Of a DNA stretch of 64,000 nt, positions 1 through 10,138 are shown in pieces. The notes under the pieces are model-generated. The model was given only the letters and a program-made list of their open reading frames with translations, did no database searches and had not been told where the DNA came from. The stretch is from Leishmania mexicana MHOM/GT/2001/U1103 (Eukaryota; Euglenozoa; Kinetoplastea; Trypanosomatida; Trypanosomatidae): positions 174,501 to 238,500 of the forward strand of contig NC_018338.1 of the NCBI RefSeq assembly GCF_000234665.1, in the 5' to 3' direction. Position numbers and translations under genes: made by a program. Every line of letters starts with the position of its first letter. Positions within the stretch are counted from its first letter, which is position 1.

Positions 1-1
1 G

Positions 2-3000
2 CCGTCCTCGTCGTCTGCGCCGTCCAGCAGCAGCTCCGCGCCGTCTTCGTCGTCTGCGCCGTCCAGCAGCAGCTCTGCGCCGTCCTCGTCGTCTGCACCG
101 TCCAGCAGCAGCTCTGCGCCGTCCTCGTCGTCTGCGCCGTCCAGCAGCAGCTCCGCGCCGTCTTCGTCGTCTGCGCCGTCCAGCAGCAGCTCTGCGCCGT
201 CCAGCAGCAGCTCTGCGCCGTCCTCGTCGTCTGCGCCGTCCAGCAGCAGCTCTGCGCCGTCTTCGTCGTCTGCGCCGTCCAGCAGCAGCTCTGCGCCGTC
301 CTCGTCGTCTGCACCGTCCAGCAGCAGCTCTGCGCCGTCTTCGTCGTCTGCGCCGTCTTCGTCGTCTGCGCCGTCCAGCAGCAGCTCTGCGCCGTCCTCG
401 TCGTCTGCACCGTCCAGCAGCAGCTCTGCGCCGTCCTCGTCGTCTGCACCGTCCAGCAGCAGCTCCGCGCCGTCCTCGTCGTCTGCGCCGTCCAGCAGCA
501 GCTCCGCGCCGTCTTCGTCGTCTGCGCCGTCCAGCAGCAGCTCTGCGCCGTCTTCGTCGTCTGCGCCGTCCAGCAGCAGCTCTGCGCCGTCCTCGTCGTC
601 TGCACCGTCCAGCAGCAGCTCTGCGCCGTCCTCGTCGTCTGCGCCGTCCAGCAGCAGCTCCGCGCCGTCCTCGTCGTCTGCACCGTCCAGCAGCAGCTCT
701 GCGCCGTCCTCGTCGTCTGCGCCGTCCAGCAGCAGCTCCGCGCCGTCCTCGTCGTCTGCACCGTCCAGCAGCAGCTCTGCGCCGTCCTCGTCGTCTGCGC
801 CGTCCAGCAGCAGCTCCGCGCCGTCCTCGTCGTCTGCGCCGTCCAGCAGCAGCTCTGCGCCGTCCTCGTCGTCTGCGCCGTCCAGCAGCAGCTCTGCGCC
901 GTCCTCGTCGTCTGCACCGTCCAGCAGCAGCTCTGCGCCGTCCTCGTCGTCTGCGCCGTCCAGCAGCAGCTCCGCGCCGTCCTCGTCGTCTGCGCCGTCC
1001 AGCAGCAGCTCTGCGCCGTCTTCGTCGTCTGCGCCGTCCAGCAGCAGCTCTGCGCCGTCCTCGTCGTCTGCACCGTCCAGCAGCAGCTCTGCGCCGTCCT
1101 CGTCGTCTGCGCCGTCCAGCAGCAGCTCCGCGCCGTCCTCGTCGTCTGCACCGTCCAGCAGCAGCTCTGCGCCGTCCTCGTCGTCTGCACCGTCCAGCAG
1201 CAGCTCTGCGCCGTCCTCGTCGTCTGCGCCGTCCAGCAGCAGCTCTGCGCCGTCCTCGTCGTCTGCACCGTCCAGCAGCAGCTCTGCGCCGTCCTCGTCG
1301 TCTGCGCCGTCCAGCAGCAGCTCCGCGCCGTCTTCGTCGTCTGCGCCGTCCAGCAGCAGCTCTGCGCCGTCTTCGTCGTCTGCGCCGTCCAGCAGCAGCT
1401 CTGCGCCGTCCTCGTCGTCTGCACCGTCCAGCAGCAGCTCTGCGCCGTCCTCGTCGTCTGCGCCGTCCAGCAGCAGCTCCGCGCCGTCCTCGTCGTCTGC
1501 ACCGTCCAGCAGCAGCTCTGCGCCGTCCTCGTCGTCTGCACCGTCCAGCAGCAGCTCTGCGCCGTCCTCGTCGTCTGCGCCGTCCAGCAGCAGCTCCGCG
1601 CCGTCTTCGTCGTCTGCGCCGTCCAGCAGCAGCTCCGCGCCGTCTTCGTCGTCTGCGCCGTCCAGCAGCAGCTCTGCGCCGTCCTCGTCGTCTGCGCCGT
1701 CCAGCAGCAGCTCTGCGCCGTCCTCGTCGTCTGCACCGTCCAGCAGCAGCTCTGCGCCGTCTTCGTCGTCTGCGCCGTCCAGCAGCAGCTCCGCGCCGTC
1801 CTCGTCGTCTGCACCGTCCAGCAGCAGCTCTGCGCCGTCCTCGTCGTCCGCGCCGTCCAGCAGCAGCTCCGCGCCGTCCTCGTCGTCTGCGCCGTCCAGC
1901 AGCAGCTCTGCGCCGTCCTCGTCGTCTGCGCCGTCCAGCAGCAGCTCTGCGCCGTCCTCGTCGTCTGCGCCGTCCAGCAGCAGCTCTGCGCCGTCCTCGT
2001 CGTCTGCGCCGTCCAGCAGCAGCTCTGCGCCGTCCTCGTCGTCTGCACCGTCCAGCAGCAGCTCTGCGCCGTCCTCGTCGTCTGCGCCGTCCAGCAGCAG
2101 CTCTGCGCCGTCCTCGTCGTCTGCACCGTCCAGCAACAGCTCTGCGCCGTCCTCGTCGTCTGCGCCGTCCAGCAACAGCTCTGCGCCGTCCTCGTCGTCT
2201 GCACCGTCCAGCAGCAGCTCCGCGCCGTCCTCGTCGTCTGCGCCGTCCAGCAGCAGCTCTGCGCCGTCCTCGTCGTCTGCGCCGTCCAGCAGCAGCTCTG
2301 CGCCGTCCTCGTCGTCCGCGCCGTCCAGCAGCAGCTCCGCGCCGTCTTCGTCGTCTGCGCCGTCCAGCAGCAGCTCCGCGCCGTCCTCGTCGTCTGCACC
2401 GTCCAGCAGCAGCTCTGCGCCGTCCTCGTCGTCTGCGCCGTCCAGCAGCAGCTCTGCGCCGTCCTCGTCGTCTGCGCCGTCCAGCAGCAGCTCCGCGCCG
2501 TCCTCGTCGTCTGCGCCGTCCAGCAGCAGCTCCGCGCCGTCTTCGTCGTCTGCGCCGTCCAGCAGCAGCTCCGCGCCGTCTTCGTCGTCTGCACCGTCCA
2601 GCAGCAGCTCTGCGCCGTCCTCGTCGTCCGCGCCGTCCAGCAGCAGCTCTGCGCCGTCCTCGTCGTCTGCACCGTCCAGCAGCAGCTCTGCGCCGTCCTC
2701 GTCGTCTGCACCGTCCAGCAGCAGCTCTGCGCCGTCCTCGTCGTCCGCGCCGTCCAGCAGCAGCTCTGCGCCGTCCTCGTCGTCTGCGCCGTCCAGCAGC
2801 AGCTCCGCGCCGTCCTCGTCGTCTGCGCCGTCCAGCAGCAGCTCCGCGCCGTCTTCGTCGTCTGCGCCGTCCAGCAGCAGCTCCGCGCCGTCTTCGTCGT
2901 CTGCGCCGTCCAGCAGCAGCTCCGCGCCGTCTTCGTCGTCTGCGCCGTCCAGCAGCAGCTCCGCGCCGTCTTCGTCGTCTGCACCGTCCAGCAGCAGCTC

Positions 3001-4171
3001 TGCGCCGTCCTCGTCGTCCGCGCCGTCCAGCAGCAGCTCTGCGCCGTCCTCGTCGTCCGCGCCGTCCAGCAGCAGCTCTGCGCCGTCCTCGTCGTCCGCG
3101 CCGTCCAGCAGCAGCTCTGCGCCGTCCTCGTCGTCCGCGCCGTCCAGCAGCAGCTCTGCTCCGTCCTCGTCGTCTGCACCGTCCAGCAGCAGCTCTGCGC
3201 CGTCCTCGTCGTCCGCGCCGTCCAGCAGCAGCTCTGCGCCGTCCTCGTCGTCTGCGCCGTCCAGCAGCAGCTCCGCGCCGTCCTCGTCGTCTGCACCGTC
3301 CAGCAGCAGCTCCGCGCCGTCTTCGTCGTCTGCGCCGTCCAGCAGCAGCTCCGCGCCGTCTTCGTCGTCTGCGCCGTCCAGCAGCAGCTCCGCGCCGTCC
3401 TCGTCGTCTGCACCGTCCAGCAGCAGCTCCGCGCCGTCTTCGTCGTCCGCGCCGTCCAGCAGCAGCTCTGCGCCGTCTTCTTCGTTCGCGCCGTCCAGCA
3501 GCAGCTCCGCGCCGTCCTCGTCGTCTGCGCCGTCCAGCAGCAGCTCCGCGCCGTCTTCGTCGTCTGCGCCGTCCAGCAGCAGCTCTGCGCCGTCTTCGTC
3601 GTCTGCGCCGTCCAGCAGCAGCTCCGCGCCGTCCTCGTCGTCCGCACCGTCCAGCAGCAGCTCTGCGCCGTCTTCGTCGTCTGCGCCGTCCAGCAGCAGC
3701 TCTGCGCCGTCCTCGTCGTCTGCACCGTCCAGCAGCAGCTCTGCGCCGTCCTCGTCGTCTGCGCCGTCCAGCAGCAGCTCCGCGCCGTCTTCGTCGTCTG
3801 CGCCGTCCAGCAGCAGCTCCGCGCCGTCCTCGTCGTCTGCACCGTCCAGCAGCAGCTCCGCGCCGTCTTCGTCGTCCGCGCCGTCCAGCAGCAGCTCTGC
3901 GCCGTCTTCTTCGTTCGCGCCGTCCAGCAGCAGCTCCGCGCCGTCCTCGTCGTCTGCACCGTCCAGCAGCAGCTCTGCGCCGTCCTCGTCGTCTGCGCCG
4001 TCCAGCAGCAGCTCTGCGCCGTCCTCGTCGTCTGCGCCGTCCAGCAGCAGCTCTGCGCCGTCCTCGTCGTCTGCGCCGTCCAGCAGCAGCTCTGCGCCGT
4101 CCTCGTCGTCTGCGCCGTCCAGCAGCAGCTCTGCGCCGTCCTCGTCGTCCGCGCCGTCCAGCAGCAGCTCC
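2..4171 (+). repeat. 39-nt tandem repeat coding for APSSSS-APSSSSS, about 107 units
   Basis: The basic unit is 18 nt (GCGCCGTCCTCGTCGTCT) plus 21 nt (GCGCCGTCCAGCAGCAGC then TCT), 39 nt and 13 residues in all. Differences are few and mostly synonymous (GCG/GCA, TCT/TCC, TCC/TCT). Rare coding variants mark the array's history: AGC to AAC at about 2133 and again exactly 39 nt later, and TTCGTTCGC (Ser-Ser-Phe) at 3481 and 3910, which are 429 nt or 11 units apart. The true copy number in the chromosome may differ, because short-read assemblies collapse such arrays. Confidence 0.97.
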
Positions 4172-4822
4172 ATGGGTTGCTATGGCGACGTTCCGTATTT
4201 CAGTACGTCGGAGGTTGAGAATACTCGCTCTTTTTTGCTGGCGGTGCGGGAGAGCTTCCCAGGACTGATGCCGCTGTGGGTGTGCCCGAATTTTTGTGTG
4301 TGGGAGGGTGTTTTTTGTGCACCTGCTGGTGTGTCGATGGATCTCAGTGAGATGGAGTTGAGTGGTTCTCTGCCTGCGCTTCCTGATGGCTGCGATGCTT
4401 CTGAGGTGGTTGTACGTGTAATTGACGTGGGCAGCTCGGAAATGAGTGTTGAGTTGAGCGGCACGCTTCCTGAGAACTGGTCTGGCCTCACACGGCTCGA
4501 GAGGTTGGACCTCTCATTTACTGGTGTCAGTGGCACACTGCCGCCGGGTTGGAGCGCGCTAAGCTCGCTTGATTATCTCAATCTAGGCTACAATGATCTC
4601 TTCGGAACCCTCCCCCATTCTTGGGGGCTCTTCCCGGCGCTTCGCGAGATATACCTGAACGATAACTGGTTGTCCGGCAGCATTCCTTCTAGCTGGATTC
4701 TTTCGGCCGGCTTCGAAGTGCTGGACGTGACGAACAACCAGCTGGAAGGTTCACTGCCGAGTTTCATCGTCTCATCCCAGCGGACCTTTGGCGCAACTTC
4801 GGCAAAAACACGGCCTCAGTAG
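2..4822 (+). CDS. Proteophosphoglycan-like protein, 5'-truncated by the window edge (APSSSS repeats plus C-terminal LRR unit)
   Basis: The frame is open from the first full codon to a TAG at 4820-4822, giving 1606 visible codons. Residues 1-1390 are almost only Ala-Pro-Ser repeats, typical of Leishmania PPGs whose serines carry phosphoglycans added in the secretory pathway. From 4172 (Met-Gly-Cys) comes one LRR unit of the PSA/PPG kind: an N-cap with the pattern WVCPNFCVWEGVFC, then repeats of the form LxxLxLxxxxLxGxLPxxW (about five). The protein ends a few residues after the last LRR (NNQLEGSLPS). It lacks the Cys-rich cap and the hydrophobic GPI-type tail found in the PPG at 10139-15001, so it would be secreted rather than anchored if the stop is real. 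The true N-terminus lies outside the window. The ATG at 4172 is internal and should not be taken as the start. ppg3/ppg4-type identity is inferred from the family and from the second PPG downstream. Confidence 0.85.
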   Translation, partial: PSSSSAPSSSSSAPSSSSAPSSSSSAPSSSSAPSSSSSAPSSSSAPSSSSSAPSSSSAPSSSSSAPSSSSSAPSSSSAPSSSSSAPSSSSAPSSSSSAPSSSSAPSSSSSAPSSSSAPSSSSAPSSSSSAPSSSSAPSSSSSAPSSSSAPSSSSSAPSSSSAPSSSSSAPSSSSAPSSSSSAPSSSSAPSSSSSAPSSSSAPSSSSSAPSSSSAPSSSSSAPSSSSAPSSSSSAPSSSSAPSSSSSAPSSSSAPSSSSSAPSSSSAPSSSSSAPSSSSAPSSSSSAPSSSSAPSSSSSAPSSSSAPSSSSSAPSSSSAPSSSSSAPSSSSAPSSSSSAPSSSSAPSSSSSAPSSSSAPSSSSSAPSSSSAPSSSSSAPSSSSAPSSSSSAPSSSSAPSSSSSAPSSSSAPSSSSSAPSSSSAPSSSSSAPSSSSAPSSSSSAPSSSSAPSSSSSAPSSSSAPSSSSSAPSSSSAPSSSSSAPSSSSAPSSSSSAPSSSSAPSSSSSAPSSSSAPSSSSSAPSSSSAPSSSSSAPSSSSAPSSSSSAPSSSSAPSSSSSAPSSSSAPSSSSSAPSSSSAPSSSSSAPSSSSAPSSSSSAPSSSSAPSSSSSAPSSSSAPSSSSSAPSSSSAPSSSSSAPSSSSAPSSSSSAPSSSSAPSSSSSAPSSSSAPSSSSSAPSSSSAPSSSSSAPSSSSAPSSSSSAPSSSSAPSSNSSAPSSSSAPSSNSSAPSSSSAPSSSSSAPSSSSAPSSSSSAPSSSSAPSSSSSAPSSSSAPSSSSSAPSSSSAPSSSSSAPSSSSAPSSSSSAPSSSSAPSSSSSAPSSSSAPSSSSSAPSSSSAPSSSSSAPSSSSAPSSSSSAPSSSSAPSSSSSAPSSSSAPSSSSSAPSSSSAPSSSSSAPSSSSAPSSSSSAPSSSSAPSSSSSAPSSSSAPSSSSSAPSSSSAPSSSSSAPSSSSAPSSSSSAPSSSSAPSSSSSAPSSSSAPSSSSSAPSSSSAPSSSSSAPSSSSAPSSSSSAPSSSSAPSSSSSAPSSSSAPSSSSSAPSSSSAPSSSSSAPSSSSAPSSSSSAPSSSSAPSSSSSAPSSSSAPSSSSSAPSSSSAPSSSSSAPSSSSAPSSSSSAPSSSSAPSSSSSAPSSSSAPSSSSSAPSSSSAPSSSSSAPSSSFAPSSSSSAPSSSSAPSSSSSAPSSSSAPSSSSSAPSSSSAPSSSSSAPSSSSAPSSSSSAPSSSSAPSSSSSAPSSSSAPSSSSSAPSSSSAPSSSSSAPSSSSAPSSSSSAPSSSSAPSSSSSAPSSSSAPSSSSSAPSSSFAPSSSSSAPSSSSAPSSSSSAPSSSSAPSSSSSAPSSSSAPSSSSSAPSSSSAPSSSSSAPSSSSAPSSSSSAPSSSSAPSSSSSMGCYGDVPYFSTSEVENTRSFLLAVRESFPGLMPLWVCPNFCVWEGVFCAPAGVSMDLSEMELSGSLPALPDGCDASEVVVRVIDVGSSEMSVELSGTLPENWSGLTRLERLDLSFTGVSGTLPPGWSALSSLDYLNLGYNDLFGTLPHSWGLFPALREIYLNDNWLSGSIPSSWILSAGFEVLDVTNNQLEGSLPSFIVSSQRTFGATSAKTRPQ

Positions 4823-7800
4823 AAGCGGTGACGCTGGGGTCTGCTTCCCCCTCTTTCGGGAGGATGAGAACGTCGCTCTCCTCATTCAACCACACCGCAG
4901 CGGCTCCCCCAGCTGAAGCGTGTGCATAAACAGACACGGACGCACGCACACCTGGTACACCTCGCTCCGCTGACCGCCAAGGAAAAAAAGGGGTTGAATA
5001 GCATTTACATGAGTAGAGAAGTCGGAGAATGGAGTGTGTGTATTTTTAGGTGCACGAGTACGTTTACGTGAATGTTTTCTGCGCGTGTGTGTGTGTCTTG
5101 TGCCACGCTCCCCTCCGCATCCATTCTTTCATCTTGTTTCTCTGTTGTTTTGACTCGCCTTCGCTTCCTCCTCTCCTCATCTTACTTGCCTCCCCCCTCC
5201 ACTCCCCCCACTTTACCTCCTGCCACTCTTCTCTCTGGACTGTTCGTATATGTGCGTGCCCGTCTTCCTTGTTTATTTTGAAGGGGCAGCGTGCCGACCC
5301 TTGTGGGTGTTGCTGCGCCTCTCGCACCCCGTTTCTCACATGCCGCTGCTGCTCTCTCTCTCTTGGCCTGTTCGCTGGTCACATGGAGTGTTGCGGCGTC
5401 GCGTGAGTGTATTGGGGACTGCGCAACACATTGGGAAGGGTGTACCTGCGCGCAGAGGTGGCGCACACCTCATGGTAAGGCGACGTGGCCTTCTCGTTTT
5501 GCTTTTACTCATTCAGTGCTCTCCGCACGTTTATTTTGCCAGTCGCATGGACTGGCTGCACCGATGGCTGGGCGCCTGAGAGCTTCCTCTCTTGTGGGCG
5601 CACTTGGTGTCCACCCCCTCGTCTGTCGTTACGTCTGTGTCTATCTGCGCATCTCCCTCATTTTGTTTCTCGTTTTCGGCTTCACCGTCGCTCTCAGGCT
5701 AATCCTCTCTTCTGTCCGGCATCTCACTTGCTCTCCAGTGCATGACGCGCGTGTAGGCGTACCTGTGCCCATGTCTCTCTCTCCATCCCTCTGCACGTGA
5801 CGTTGCTGGTCGAGGGAGCATGTCTAGTACCTTCGATGAGGGGGAGTCCATCCTCTGCATCACGTAAATGCGCCGCCACCTTTCCCTCCACCTCCCCCCT
5901 GCCATCGCGTACGCCTTGCGCTGCCCGAGTCTTCTCTGCTGCCCCCTCCATGCTCTCGTGGCACTCTCAAGTGCAAGTCTGTGTGTGTGAGAGAGGAACT
6001 GCGCGCCTGTCGGTCAAAATGTTTCTTGCGTGCGTGCGCGCATGACTGGGCGAAAGTGGGAAGAAAGGTGACGTATAGGAACGGCCCGTCGAACGCCTTT
6101 GCCGTGCCGCATGTTTTCTCTGGTGTGGCGGGTGTTTCTTCGCAGAGACTGTAGAAGAATGAGGACGAAGAGAATAACGTAGAGTACGGAAAAGGAAAGA
6201 TGAAATACTTCGCCCTAGAAGATTGACCTCACGCACTCGTCGCCTACCAGCCGTGGGAGTACTAGCATTGTAGCGGCCACCTTGCTTTGCTAGCCATGGT
6301 GAGCTAGTATGAGTGAAGGGGTACGCCTACCCACCCACCGTTGCAAGTGCACGTTTAGTGTGGTGCCTCCTAGCTCCTGCGCACTCTCGTCTCGGCACTT
6401 GTGTCGCCACAAAGTGACTGAGCTGATTATGTCTGTGTGTTGGGGTTGCGTTGAACAGTACAAGGTCAACCCTCTCGCACGCGCTCTCTTCTGGGGAGTT
6501 GTGCTGTTCTCTACTTACCCCCTTCACACTCCTCTCGCCCTGCACACGACCTTTTTCCATTTGTTGGCCTCCTCCTTCTTGGTGCTGCACACAGACACAC
6601 ACACACGCACCAACCCAACCTGCACCTTCACACGCCGTCGCGTTCCTTTCGAGGTTGCTCGCCTCACTTCTCCTGGTCTTGCCGACTTCTCACAAGAGCA
6701 CGCAAACTCACTCAATGCTGGCCCACGCGGTTGACCCAGCGCGCACGCACGCACACACACACACGCGAAAGCAGAGAGGCAGGCAACGCCTTTGCGGTCT
6801 CATGCCCATCATTTTTTCCTTTGGTTGGCGGTCGTCTTTTTAGTTCTGGAAAGGGTTTCCCTCCTCCTGCCACACTCTCGCATATGCAAATGCCGGCGAG
6901 TCGTATCACTGACGCTCCGTTACTGTCTACTCCCCCACCACCACCACCAGCACCTTCCCGTCTTTGAATTTGCGCCTCACTGGGTGCGCGCTCACCCAAA
7001 CAATCCTCTGTCCCCACCCACACACTCTTGTATCGTTCTATTGCCTTGGTGGCGTTCCTCCTCCGCCCACCCCTACCCCTCCCCCTCATGTTCTCCGCGG
7101 TGTGCGTGTATACCCACCCACCCCACCCGCTGCCCTTTTTTTTCCTTGTTTCGCTTCCTTTGTTTTGTCTGTTGGTTCTCCCGTGGCCTTTTTTTTTGCG
7201 GCTATTGTGTCTGCGTGTCTTCGCTTGGTACCCCTTCCCCATCCTCCACGGCATTGTCTGTAAAATCGCGTGCACCCCTTCATGTCCGCCGCGGTCACTC
7301 TTTCCCTGCCGTTGCTGCACGCTGCACGACCGCGTTGGCGTTTCGATGATCGCCCCTGTTCTTCTCCTGCTCACCCCGTCAGTGCCTTTGGCTTTATGCT
7401 CTTCTTTTCGGGTGTCGGGTCAGCAGTCGTGTCTCTCCATCTCGCCCTACACCTTTCCCGACACCACCGACTGCTTCAAAGCCAGTGAGGCCTTTTGGTC
7501 CGCATGATACTTTTTTCTGCTTCACCCCTCCCCGGTTCACAGTGCCGGGCGAGCGAGCGAGCAAGAAGAGGAAAAGAATACGAAAAAGGGAAGCAGACAA
7601 GCGACACCGGAGTAGCCCCATCAACACACCGAGCGCCCTATACTGCGGTTAAGGTGCGTCCTGGACAGTGTATGCTGCTGACGAGCTCTCGGTCGCTCTC
7701 TCCCTTCTAACCAAGCTAGTGAGTGCACCATCCCCTGCAGATATATATATATATACATAGACGAATGCGTATGCCTTTTTCGTTGCCGTAGCACGCTTTT

Positions 7801-8663
7801 TTGGGACATAACGGTGTTACGTGATCGGGGAGAGGGAATGTCAAGTTTTCTTTGCACTGTGCAAGCGCTACCGGTGCACCACCTCTCAGCGTTCCTTCTA
7901 GTCTCCCTATTCCTTTGAGAAGGGGCCCTAATGATATCATGGCCCCCCCCTCACACACACACACACACCCTCTCTGCTTTTAGTGTTTCTTCTCTATTCG
8001 AATTCGAGAACTCTTGACCCTCGTTCTTTCTTGTGACGTTTTCTGTTCTGCCACTCGTTACTTTATCCTTTTGTTGGCGCGCGCGCCAGCTCCCTCGCTG
8101 GTCGTTGTGCGTTCCACATTTTGTTTTACCCCTACGCAATGCTGCAACGACATCCAGCCAACTCAAACGTGAAAAGAACAAAGGGAGAGTGGAGAAGGAA
8201 AAAAATTGGCAGTAGACCCCTTATTCTTGTTTCCGTTTTGCCGCGGGCTGTCGCGCGCGTTGCAGTAGACTGAGACTGTACCGTTTCCTCTGCAACGGTT
8301 TTCCGCCTTCTTTCCCCCTCCCCCCTTCCCTTCCACGCTCGCCGTCGACTTCTGCATCCCATCCTCCTCCGACTCGGTGAAGGAAGTCGCTGTCTCATAG
8401 CTCCATCTGCCCCCCCCCCACGATCTCTCCTACCACCACTTCCTAAGCACCTCCTCCACGTTATTTCCTTTTCGGTCGGCTACCTTCTGGAGGGGTGGCG
8501 TTCAGTGCTTGCTGAAGCGCGCACGAACTTGCAGAGAAGCGGCGACGCGCACATTCCCTCTGCCGTTGTTGTTCGCCACTACTGCGTGCGCAAATTTGAA
8601 GAAGACGCATAACGCAGGGCCGTGCTGCTCCTTTTGTGTTGCTATGCTTCTACATCATGTTCG

Positions 8664-8763
8664 NNNNNNNNNNNNNNNNNNNNNNNNNNNNNNNNNNNNN
8701 NNNNNNNNNNNNNNNNNNNNNNNNNNNNNNNNNNNNNNNNNNNNNNNNNNNNNNNNNNNNNNN
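8664..8763. other. Assembly gap (100 N)
   Basis: A run of exactly 100 N, the conventional placeholder for a gap of unknown length. It lies inside the PPG cluster, next to a very G-rich stretch. Confidence 0.99.
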
Positions 8764-8822
8764 CCTCCAGCCACCAAATCTGTCTAAGTTCCTTGTGTTC
8801 GGCAAGAGTGAGGAGGAGGAGA

Positions 8823-8865
8823 GGGGGGGGGTAGTGGAGGGCGGTGCAGGGGGGGGTGGGAGGGG
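8823..8865 (+). other. G-quadruplex-capable G-run cluster beside the assembly gap
   Basis: Five runs of three or more G occur within 43 nt (runs of 9, 3, 8, 3 and 4), separated by loops of 1 to 7 nt. This meets the usual G4 pattern on the + strand. It starts 60 nt after the N gap and may have contributed to the assembly break. Any biological role is unknown. Confidence 0.6.
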
Positions 8866-9835
8866 TGTTTTTGTTTCTTTTTGCCCTCGTGTAAGAGCTT
8901 TAAAAGTTATTCTTCTGTTGTTCCGTCCCCTTTTTTCTTCCTTTTTTTATTATTATAGAAGAGAAGGATCTGAGGTGGATGGAGGTGCGCGCGCCGAGGT
9001 GGGCCGTTGTGTGATTGAGTGCATGCATATGCATGGGCAATCGCGTTTCAAGGTGGGAAAGGCAGAGGAGCGGCGTGGGGGAGGGGGGAGGGACGCAACG
9101 ATGAAGAGGAAGGAGAGTGAGGGGAGGCGTCGCTTGTCGGTGCACAAGTAAGGCGGCAGGAGACGTTGGGTGCGGAGGGAAAGGCATGCACACACCCTCG
9201 GAGACGTGTGCATGTTCTTTTCTTGATTCTTCTCGCCTCCTCTGGTTGCATCTTTTTTTTTTGTGCCGTTTGACGGCTCTCGTCCTTCCGTTGACATCTC
9301 GCCCCCCCCCTCCGCTGGAGTTGTTTTGGGTCAGACCTTGTGCTGTCACGGACGCGGTAGGCGAGGCCAGCGGTCAGGACGAGGATACAGTGACATCCCC
9401 ATCGCAGCATGGTACAAACGCGTGCGCGCTCGCAAGCGCGGTGAGGACAGCGCTGGGGAGGAGAGGGAAACACGTTGGAATGCGTGGGGGCCGTAAACGG
9501 CTCTCGGCAATATATAGCGAGCAGCGAAATGTGAAAAAAAAGGGCCGAAAATGGTGTAGACAACGTGACACACACAGGGAGAGAGGGAGAGACGCGCACA
9601 AAACGGCACGTGCGACTGAACCAACCGGAACTGGACAAGCTAACGGTGTAGCGTATTACCATACCCCTCTTCGTCTCTCCCTCTCCCCCTCCCCCTCTTC
9701 CACCTCTCCTCCCGGGACCACAGCACAGGAGCACCACCGAATTTCTTTTTTTTTCGTTTTGAGACAATAGATCATTTTTCTGTGTTGCCTTCAAGAGGTC
9801 TCAGCACTTCTGAAGATCATTTTTCATGAAGCACA

Positions 9836-9838
<3 letters not shown>

Positions 9839-9867
<29 letters not shown>
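9839..9867. repeat. (AC)n dinucleotide microsatellite
   Basis: An almost pure AC tract of about 29 nt in the spacer upstream of the second PPG gene. Many shorter AC/GT tracts occur in other intergenic regions of the window, as is usual for Leishmania. Confidence 0.95.
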
Positions 9868-9868
<1 letters not shown>

Positions 9869-10109
9869 CAAAGAAAAACTTTAACAAGAATTTCATCGGC
9901 AGCGCTCCTACAAAACAGCAGCAAAACAAACCGCTGCTGGGCGAAGGAGTAGACACACACGCACGCGCGCGCGCACACACACGTAGCGGTCCCTCTGTAT
10001 GCAGACATCCACAGCAGCTCAGACACTGATTTCCGAATTCAAGGAGACGCACTCGTGCACTGCGGCTTCCTTTTTATCTACTGATTTTCTTTGGTTGTTG
10101 GTGCTCTTC

Positions 10110-10111
10110 AG
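10110..10111 (+). promoter_or_regulatory. Candidate spliced-leader acceptor AG for the ppg1-like gene
   Basis: A T/C-rich tract (about 10066-10109: TTCCTTTTTATC... through GGTGCTCTTC) leads straight into the first AG. The ATG chosen as start is 28 nt downstream. This position makes ATG 10139 the first AUG of the mature mRNA. It is a prediction from the tract and AG only. Confidence 0.6.
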
Positions 10112-10138
10112 GGTCGCTATCAAAATCGATCTAGGATC

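Larger units (their letters stand above)
4823..10110. other. Long gene-poor spacer between the two PPG genes
   Basis: This 5.3 kb stretch carries C/T-rich tracts, (CA)n, (GT)n and (AT)n microsatellites (for example about 7741-7755) and no open frame with protein-like composition. The open frames in it read as Cys/Ser/Leu/Phe/Pro-rich translations of polypyrimidine DNA, or as Lys/Arg/Glu/Gly-rich complements. I see no LRR or APSSSS remnant. It should hold the 3'UTR and polyadenylation region of the upstream PPG and the 5' flank of the next. The assembly gap at 8664-8763 means sequence of unknown length, possibly genes, may be missing. Confidence 0.75.

Noticed and set aside
10091..10138. Extension of the ppg1 start to a TTG codon
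   Set aside because: The upstream codons lie across the splice acceptor, and no ATG is present. ATG 10139 is the first AUG after the AG.
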